This document shows positions 33,628 to 38,479 of a stretch of DNA of 38,479 nt, one piece after another. Every line of letters starts with the position of its first letter. Positions within the stretch are counted from its first letter, which is position 1. Position numbers and translations under genes: made by a program. The notes beneath the pieces were generated by a model, which was given only the letters and a program-made list of their open reading frames with translations, was not told the DNA's origin and ran no database searches. The DNA is taken from contig CALALQ010000233.1 of NCBI GenBank assembly GCA_937925595.1, forward strand, positions 1 through 38,479. The letters are read 5' to 3'. This DNA is from an uncultured Demequina sp. Lineage in GTDB: Bacteria; Actinomycetota; Actinomycetes; Actinomycetales; Demequinaceae.

Positions 33628-36600
33628 ATGGTCAGACGACGTGCTGGCGGCGCGCGGTTTCGGCGTGCCGCTTTGACCTGTGCGATCGCGCTTGCGGGGA
33701 TGGCCGGGGTCGCTCCGGCGGCGCAGGCGCAGGGGCCCGGCGAGGGCAAGCGGGTGCTGCTGTACACGGGCACCACGGGCTACCGCCACACCGACGGCAT
33801 CGACGGTGGCCGGCCGATCATCCAGTCCAAGCTCGAGGACCTCGGGTACGCGGTGGACTGGGAGGACTGCTCCGGTCGCGGCACCGGCGCGAACAACTGC
33901 AACCACGCGAACAAGAACCCGCGGATCTTCGCGAGCGAGAACCTCGCGCGCTACGACGCGCTCGTGTTCCTGAACATGTCCTGGTCCTGGAACGAGGCCA
34001 ACCCCGGCCCGCTGCTGGACGAGGAGGCGCAGAAGAACGCGCTCATCGGCTACCTGCAGGACGGCGGCGGCATCGCCTCCATCCACAACGCGACCGACGC
34101 CGGCGCCGGCCGCTCCGTGTGGGACTGGTGGGACGGCAGCCCGAACTCGGTCATCGGCACCACGATGCCGGGCCACGCGGCCACGAACGCCAACGGCAAC
34201 CACGCGACCGTCCAGGTGGCCGACCGCAACCACCTCGCCACGCGCGAGCTGCCCGACACGTGGGAGATCGCCGACGAGCACTACAACTACCTCACCAACG
34301 TCCGCGGCGGTCACCACGTCCTGGCCACGTTCGACGAGCGCACGTACGACCCGGGCCCGAACGCCCGCGGGCAGGATCACCCGATCACGTATTGCAAGCT
34401 CTACGACGGTGAGAACATCAACGACGGCACACCCGTCGCCCGCACTTACCGTGACGGGCGCACGTGGGTGACCGGCATGGGTCACTTCGGTGTGCGTTAC
34501 ACCGAGAACGACGGCGACAACAACATGGTGAAGATGATGGTCGGCGGCATCCGCTGGGTCGCCGGCGAGGGCCGCAAGTCCGACTGTTCGGGCACCGTGT
34601 GGTCGAGCTTCACCCGCGAGGTGCTCGTGTCCGACGCGGTCAACCCGATCGGGATCGACATCGCCAAGGACGGCAAGGTCTACTGGTCGGAGATCGGTGG
34701 CCCGATCGGCTTCGAGTCCGAGGGCTACATCAAGATGCACGACCCCGAGGGGGCACCGAACAACAAGACGACGGTCGCCACGCTCCAGACGCGCGCCGAC
34801 CACGGCCTGTCCGAGGACGGCGTGCTGGGCATGTCGCTGCAGCCGGGCTTCGACCTGGCCGACCCCGGCAAGCGCCACGTGTTCGTCTACTACTCGCCGC
34901 GCAACCCGGACTGGCCCACCGCGGGCAACGAGCAAATGCTCGGCTACAACCAGGTCAGCCGCTTCACGCTGACCGAGGACGGCAAGGCCGTGGTCCCGGG
35001 CTCGGAGCGGGTGATCCTGCGCGTCCCGAAGGTCAAGATCGCGGGCAACCCGAGCGGCCATCCGGGCGGCCCGACCGACAGCGGCCCCGGGCACGTCGGC
35101 GGCGCCGGGCTGGACTTCGACTCCGAGGGGAACCTGTACCTCGGCGTCGGCGACGACGTCTCCCCGAACGCGGCCGGCCACAACGGCCTGCAGCCGATGG
35201 ACTACCGCTCCTCCGAGCGCTGGGACGCCCGCAAGACGTCCGCCAACACCGCGGATCTGCGCGGCAAGGTCCTGCGCATCGCGCCGAAGCTGGGGGAGAT
35301 CCCGGCCGACGCCGACCCGGGCGCCGGGGCGACGTACGAGATCCCGGAAGGCAACCTGTTCTCCCCCGGGACCGCGAACGCCCGCCCGGAGATCTACGCG
35401 ATGGGCTTCCGGCAGCCGTTCACGCTGCACACGGACCCGGCCAACCCGGGCCTGGTGGGCGTGGGCGAGTACTGCAACGACGCGTCGACCGACCGCGCCG
35501 ACCGCGGCTTCGCCGGCGTGTGCGAGTGGAACCTCGTCAACCAGCCGGGCAACCACGGCTGGCCGTTCTGCGCGGGCGACAACTCGCCGGCCAACACGGC
35601 GACGCGCTGGGACTACGCCAACGCGCAGTCGACGGGCCAGAAGTACGACTGCTCGCAGGACCAGATCCCGTCCGACATCGACTACGCGCCGGAGGGCCAG
35701 ACGCCCGCCCCGCCCAGCTTCCAGGGGCTGGACAGCATCCCGAAGCCGAAGCCGGCGACGATCTGGAAGAAGTACGCCAGCGCAACGGACGGCAAGCAGG
35801 ACGACCTCGATTTCGGCGACCTGAGCAAGGGCGGCATGCAGCCGATCGCCGGCCCGATCTACCGCTACGACGCGTCCAACGCGAGCGCCGAGGCGTTCCC
35901 GCGCTACTACGACGGCTCGTGGCTGATCCACAACCGCGGCGCCAACGACGGCTTCTGGAAGGAAGCCCGCCTGCGCAGCGACAACAACGAGCTGCTGCGC
36001 GTCAACGACTGGCTGCCGTACAACGCGGCGGGCTCGGACAACGACGCGATCAACAGCCTGGTCATCGGCACGCAGTTCGGCTCGGACGGCGCGCTGTACA
36101 TGACCCGCTACGCGGTCGGCTGCTGCCGCAACAACACGGTGGTGCCGACGCAGATCGTCAAGATCGCGTTCAACGTCTACGACGAGGCCGCGGCCCCGAC
36201 CGTGTCCGCGGCGCTCGACCCGGCCGAGCCGGGCGAGGGCGGCGTGTACCCGGGCGCGGTGACCGTCAAGTTCGACGCCGCCGACACGGGCGACGAGAAC
36301 CCCGTCTCCGGCCTGGCGCACGTCGAGTACCGCGACGCGGTCAACGGCGTCCCGGGCGAGTGGGTCAAGCTCGCCGCGAGCGGGACGTCGGCGTCGGTGT
36401 CGGCCCCGATCACCGGGGCCGGCAGCCACGTGGTCGAGTACCGCGCGGTCGACAAGGCGGGCAACGTCAGCGAGGTGGGGTCGGTCGCGTTCGGCCTCAT
36501 CCCGCCCGCCGAGGAGGAGACGAACGTCGAGGCCACGGTCCCGACGGTGCTGTCGCTCTCGCTCGGCGCCACGACGTCGCTCGGCGCCTTCACGCCCGGC

Positions 36601-36930
36601 GTGACGAAGGACTACACCGCGTCGACGACCGCGCAGGTGACCGCGACCACGGGTGACGCGACGCTGTCCGTCTCGGACCGCGCCACGAGCAACCCCGGCC
36701 GCATGGTCAACGGCGCGGCCGTGCTCCCGCGCCCGCTGGAGATCAGCGCCGCGGGCGGCGAGTTCGCGCCGGTCGGCGAGGCCGCGCGCGTGCTCAAGCG
36801 CTGGAGCGGACCGACGTCGGTCGAGCAGGTGCCGCTGGCCGTCAAGCAGTCGATCCGCGAGACGGACGCGCTGCGGGCCGGCACCTACGGCAAGACGCTG
36901 ACGTTCACGCTGGCGACGACGACACCGTGA
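33628..36930 (+). CDS. Secreted ThuA / glucose-sorbosone dehydrogenase-like fusion with Ig-like and shared C-terminal domains
   Basis: 1100 aa. ATG at 33628 with AGGAG 5 nt ahead; a TTG directly before it is less likely. Signal peptide with Arg-rich start and cleavage near AAQA. ThuA-like domain (about 40-325; opens RVLLYTGTTGYRHTDGIDGG and includes SIHNATDAG). Glucose/sorbosone dehydrogenase beta-propeller (about 330-850; VNPIGIDIAKDGKVYWSEIG, GLDFDSEGNLYLGVGDD, MGFRQPFTLHTDP). An Ig-like/OmpL47-type domain follows (about 855-955; HVVEYRAVDKAGNVSEVG). The last 140 residues are shared with the M28 protein and the next gene. These propellers often use PQQ to oxidise sugars; here no substrate can be named. 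The gene forms a TGATG overlap with the cupredoxin gene. Confidence 0.88.
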   Translation: MVRRRAGGARFRRAALTCAIALAGMAGVAPAAQAQGPGEGKRVLLYTGTTGYRHTDGIDGGRPIIQSKLEDLGYAVDWEDCSGRGTGANNCNHANKNPRIFASENLARYDALVFLNMSWSWNEANPGPLLDEEAQKNALIGYLQDGGGIASIHNATDAGAGRSVWDWWDGSPNSVIGTTMPGHAATNANGNHATVQVADRNHLATRELPDTWEIADEHYNYLTNVRGGHHVLATFDERTYDPGPNARGQDHPITYCKLYDGENINDGTPVARTYRDGRTWVTGMGHFGVRYTENDGDNNMVKMMVGGIRWVAGEGRKSDCSGTVWSSFTREVLVSDAVNPIGIDIAKDGKVYWSEIGGPIGFESEGYIKMHDPEGAPNNKTTVATLQTRADHGLSEDGVLGMSLQPGFDLADPGKRHVFVYYSPRNPDWPTAGNEQMLGYNQVSRFTLTEDGKAVVPGSERVILRVPKVKIAGNPSGHPGGPTDSGPGHVGGAGLDFDSEGNLYLGVGDDVSPNAAGHNGLQPMDYRSSERWDARKTSANTADLRGKVLRIAPKLGEIPADADPGAGATYEIPEGNLFSPGTANARPEIYAMGFRQPFTLHTDPANPGLVGVGEYCNDASTDRADRGFAGVCEWNLVNQPGNHGWPFCAGDNSPANTATRWDYANAQSTGQKYDCSQDQIPSDIDYAPEGQTPAPPSFQGLDSIPKPKPATIWKKYASATDGKQDDLDFGDLSKGGMQPIAGPIYRYDASNASAEAFPRYYDGSWLIHNRGANDGFWKEARLRSDNNELLRVNDWLPYNAAGSDNDAINSLVIGTQFGSDGALYMTRYAVGCCRNNTVVPTQIVKIAFNVYDEAAAPTVSAALDPAEPGEGGVYPGAVTVKFDAADTGDENPVSGLAHVEYRDAVNGVPGEWVKLAASGTSASVSAPITGAGSHVVEYRAVDKAGNVSEVGSVAFGLIPPAEEETNVEATVPTVLSLSLGATTSLGAFTPGVTKDYTASTTAQVTATTGDATLSVSDRATSNPGRMVNGAAVLPRPLEISAAGGEFAPVGEAARVLKRWSGPTSVEQVPLAVKQSIRETDALRAGTYGKTLTFTLATTTP

Positions 36931-37928
36931 TGCGCGCACCGCTGATCATCGCGCTGCTCTGCGCCCTGTCCGCCGGGTTCCCGGCGGCCGCGGGGGCGCA
37001 GGGCGGCCCCGCGCCGTCGGCGACGTTCACCTTGGGGGACAACTTCTTCAAGAGCGACGCCGGCGACACGACCGTCACCATCGCGCCCGGGCAGACCGTG
37101 AGCTGGAAGTCGCCGGTCTCGCCGGACAACGTGGCGCCGCACAGCGTCGACTTCCGCAACGGCGATCCCGTGTGCAACCAGACGGTCAAGTCCGCCGATC
37201 CGGTGATCGGCACGCTCCCGTTCGACACGGACGGGGTCGCGCCGATGCCGGACTTCCCGCAGCCGGCCGGCTGGGAGGGCTACTGCACGTTCGCCGAAGC
37301 GGGGACGTACGAGTTCTTCTGCCCCGCGCACGGCGGGATGGAGGGAACCGTGGTCGTATCGGGCGAGCCGACGCCCACGCCGACGCCCACACCAACGCCC
37401 ACGCCGACGCCCACACCAACGCCCACGCCGACACCGACGCCCACGCCGACACCGACACCGACACCGACGCCCACGCCCACGCCGACCCCGGACCCGGGCC
37501 CGGCCGTCGACCACGGGATCGAGGCGACGGTGCCGACGCTGCTCTCCCTCGAGCTCGCGGCGGCGACGGCCAACCTCGGCGCGATCGTGCCGGGCGTCTC
37601 CAACGCCTACGAGGCGACGATCAGCGCGACCGTCACGAGCACCGCGGGTGACGCGACGCTCACGGCGGCCGACGCGGCGGACGGCACCGGCAAGCTCAGC
37701 AACGGCACGAGCTCGCTGCCGCGGCCGCTGGAGCTGAAGGCCGACGACGGCCCGTTCGCGCCGCTGACGGGCGCCGACCACCCGCTGGTGCTGCTCACCT
37801 ACCCGACCTACGTGGCCCGTGAGCAGGTGACCATCAGCGTCCGCCAGCCCGTCGCGGCGGAGGACCCGCTGCGCGCCGGCACCTACAGCAAGCGCGTCCT
37901 GTTCACGTTGTCCACGACGACGCCCTGA
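36930..37928 (+). CDS. Secreted cupredoxin (type 1 copper protein) with Pro-Thr linker and shared C-terminal domain
   Basis: 332 aa. The ATG at 36930 shares its A with the upstream TGA (GTG at 36927 is the alternative). A signal peptide ([20 protein letters not shown]) leads to a plastocyanin-like domain (30-145) with all four copper ligands: His71 in APHSVDF, then Cys131, His134 and Met137 in CPAHGGM. About 20 Pro-Thr pairs form an extended linker. The last 140 residues repeat the C-terminal domain of the two other secreted proteins. The operon position after a dehydrogenase-like propeller suggests that it accepts or carries that enzyme's electrons at the cell surface. That role is an inference from context. 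Confidence 0.9.
   Translation: MRAPLIIALLCALSAGFPAAAGAQGGPAPSATFTLGDNFFKSDAGDTTVTIAPGQTVSWKSPVSPDNVAPHSVDFRNGDPVCNQTVKSADPVIGTLPFDTDGVAPMPDFPQPAGWEGYCTFAEAGTYEFFCPAHGGMEGTVVVSGEPTPTPTPTPTPTPTPTPTPTPTPTPTPTPTPTPTPTPTPTPDPGPAVDHGIEATVPTLLSLELAAATANLGAIVPGVSNAYEATISATVTSTAGDATLTAADAADGTGKLSNGTSSLPRPLELKADDGPFAPLTGADHPLVLLTYPTYVAREQVTISVRQPVAAEDPLRAGTYSKRVLFTLSTTTP
37368..37487 (+). repeat. Tandem Pro-Thr coding repeat (about 20 units of 6 bp)
   Basis: About 120 bp of CCN-ACN codons in the cupredoxin gene, with a higher-order alternation of ACGCCCACGCCGACG-type blocks. Such runs slip during replication, so linker length may vary between strains. Confidence 0.9.
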
Positions 37929-37932
37929 CCTC

Positions 37933-37966
37933 GGTGGCGCCCGGCCCGAACGGCCGGGCGCCCACC
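37933..37966 (+). terminator. Hairpin terminator of the ThuA/cupredoxin operon
   Basis: The core stem CGCCCGGCC / GGCCGGGCG is extended by GGTGG / CCACC with one bulged base, just after the cupredoxin stop. No T-tract follows. Confidence 0.65.
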
Positions 37967-37994
37967 GCAACTCGGCGCCCGCTGCCGGGTTGAT

Positions 37995-38133
37995 ACCGCA
38001 TCGCCGAACCGTCCGGGGCTCCGTCCCGGGCGGCCGGGGGAACCAGGTCGTTGGGGCGAATCGCCGGTAGGTCACCGGCGTAGCGCAGTGCTTTCCAGCG
38101 CGAGCCCGTCAGCTCACCTCGGAGGCGTCTGGA
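37995..38133 (+). ncRNA. ydaO/yuaA-type c-di-AMP riboswitch
   Basis: The conserved blocks occur in the expected order: ATCGCCGAACC near 38000; a GC-rich hairpin, then CGGCCGGGGGAACC (38031-38044); TTGGGGCGAATC (38051-38062); a GGTAGGTCACCGGC hairpin; then CGAGCCCGTCAGCTCACCTC (38101-38120) and GGAGGCGTCTGGAAAG. This closely follows the actinobacterial form found ahead of cell-wall genes such as rpfA. It ends about 20 nt before the start codon of a peptidoglycan-binding protein. High c-di-AMP usually turns such genes off. The exact ends are estimates. Confidence 0.85.
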
Positions 38134-38154
38134 AAGACACGAACAGGAGTCAAG

Positions 38155-38479
38155 ATGAGGATGTTCCTCTGCGCCGCCGCGCTCGCGGGGGTGCTTACCA
38201 CCGCGGCCGACGCGCAGGCCGCGTTCGGGGACCGCGCGCTGCGGCGGGGGTCGCACGGGCACGACGTGCGCGTGTTGCAGGCGTGGCTGACCCGGCTCGG
38301 GTTCGAGACCGACGTGGACGGGCGCTTCGGCCGCGGGACCGTGCGCAGCGTGCGCAAGTACGAGCGGGCGAACCAGCAGCGCGTCGACGGGCTGGTCTCG
38401 CGCAAGCAGGCGCGCGGGATCCGCAAGCGGATCGAGGCGCTCGAGCTCTGGAAGAAGATGCTCTCGATGCTGTTCGAGA
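38155..38479 (+). CDS. Secreted peptidoglycan-binding protein (partial, 3' end outside window)
   Basis: ATG at 38155 with CAGGAG ahead; at least 108 aa, still open at the window end. A short signal peptide (RMFLCAAALAGVLTTAADAQ) leads to a PG_binding_1-type domain: LRRGSHGHDVRVLQAWLTRL, then DVDGRFGRGTVRSVRKYERA and QRVDGLVSRKQ. This is the usual 'G..G..V..lQ..L...G...DG.fG..T..av..fQ' pattern. Such domains attach wall hydrolases to peptidoglycan. A catalytic domain may lie beyond the window. The riboswitch just upstream fits a cell-wall role. Confidence 0.85.
   Translation, partial: MRMFLCAAALAGVLTTAADAQAAFGDRALRRGSHGHDVRVLQAWLTRLGFETDVDGRFGRGTVRSVRKYERANQQRVDGLVSRKQARGIRKRIEALELWKKMLSMLFE

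Noticed and set aside
33502..36939. A 1145-codon minus-strand frame
   Set aside because: It is antisense to the ThuA/dehydrogenase gene, with no recognisable domain and an Arg/Val-rich shadow composition.
37368..37487. Tandem repeat considered as a CRISPR or VNTR element
   Set aside because: It is in frame and encodes a Pro-Thr linker. There are no spacers.
1..38479. Search for tRNA genes as an insertion site for the cluster
   Set aside because: No tRNA-like GTTC...CCA structure was recognised by eye near the repeats. The repeated sequence reads as a protein gene tail.

Overview
The window is GC-rich actinobacterial DNA. Non-ATG starts are common, overlapping ATGA/TGATG junctions are frequent, a ydaO-type (c-di-AMP) leader precedes a cell-wall gene, and a SARP/AfsR-type regulator is present. 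Three secreted proteins end in a domain with the signature G-x-Y-x-K-x-L-x-F-T-L-x-T-T. I associate that domain with Solirubrobacter-like Thermoleophilia. The genus is an inference; nothing here proves it.

Region 1 (1-498) holds the last 29 codons of what looks like an ABC exporter ATPase gene. A terminator-like hairpin, a perfect 10-bp inverted repeat and promoter-like sequences follow.

Region 2 (499-20142) is the centrepiece: one 20-kb run of plus-strand genes joined by overlaps or very short gaps. In order they encode a 28-aa leader peptide, a membrane GTPase with zinc ribbons (A), a GrpE-like factor, an Hsp70, a 1006-aa protein with a J-like segment, zinc ribbons and FnIII-like domains, a soluble zinc-ribbon GTPase, a GAP1-N2 type GTPase-associated protein, a second Hsp70 fused to a vWA domain, a TVP38/DedA-like membrane protein, a second membrane GTPase (B), a membrane-anchored GH3-like protein, a ParB-fold-like protein, a small charged protein and a VirD4/TraD-like ATPase. 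I read this as a signalling and chaperone machine at the membrane, built from GTPases, their regulator, a complete Hsp70/NEF/J-like set and a DNA- or protein-pumping ATPase. It resembles the GTPase-centred conflict systems that contain 'double-GTPase' and GAP1 proteins, but the gene combination is unusual and no standard nuclease or toxin effector is visible.

Region 3 (20197-25283). The ABC-gene tail recurs at 20197-20280 and in shorter form at 22048-22096. Between and after these copies are minus-strand genes for a secreted subtilase and a secreted M28 metallopeptidase. An 880-bp stretch without a convincing gene follows.

Region 4 (25284-33375) has a hypothetical helical protein, a large AfsR-like regulator with a cyclase-like segment, an orphan GrpE-like/zinc-ribbon/TPR protein, and a divergent DHA2-type MFS exporter and ROK repressor pair that share an operator-like region.

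Region 5 (33376-38479) has a two-gene operon for a secreted ThuA/glucose-sorbosone-dehydrogenase-like protein and a cupredoxin, which share their C-terminal domain. A c-di-AMP riboswitch and the start of a secreted peptidoglycan-binding protein close the window. No tRNA, rRNA, CRISPR array, transposase or integrase was recognised.
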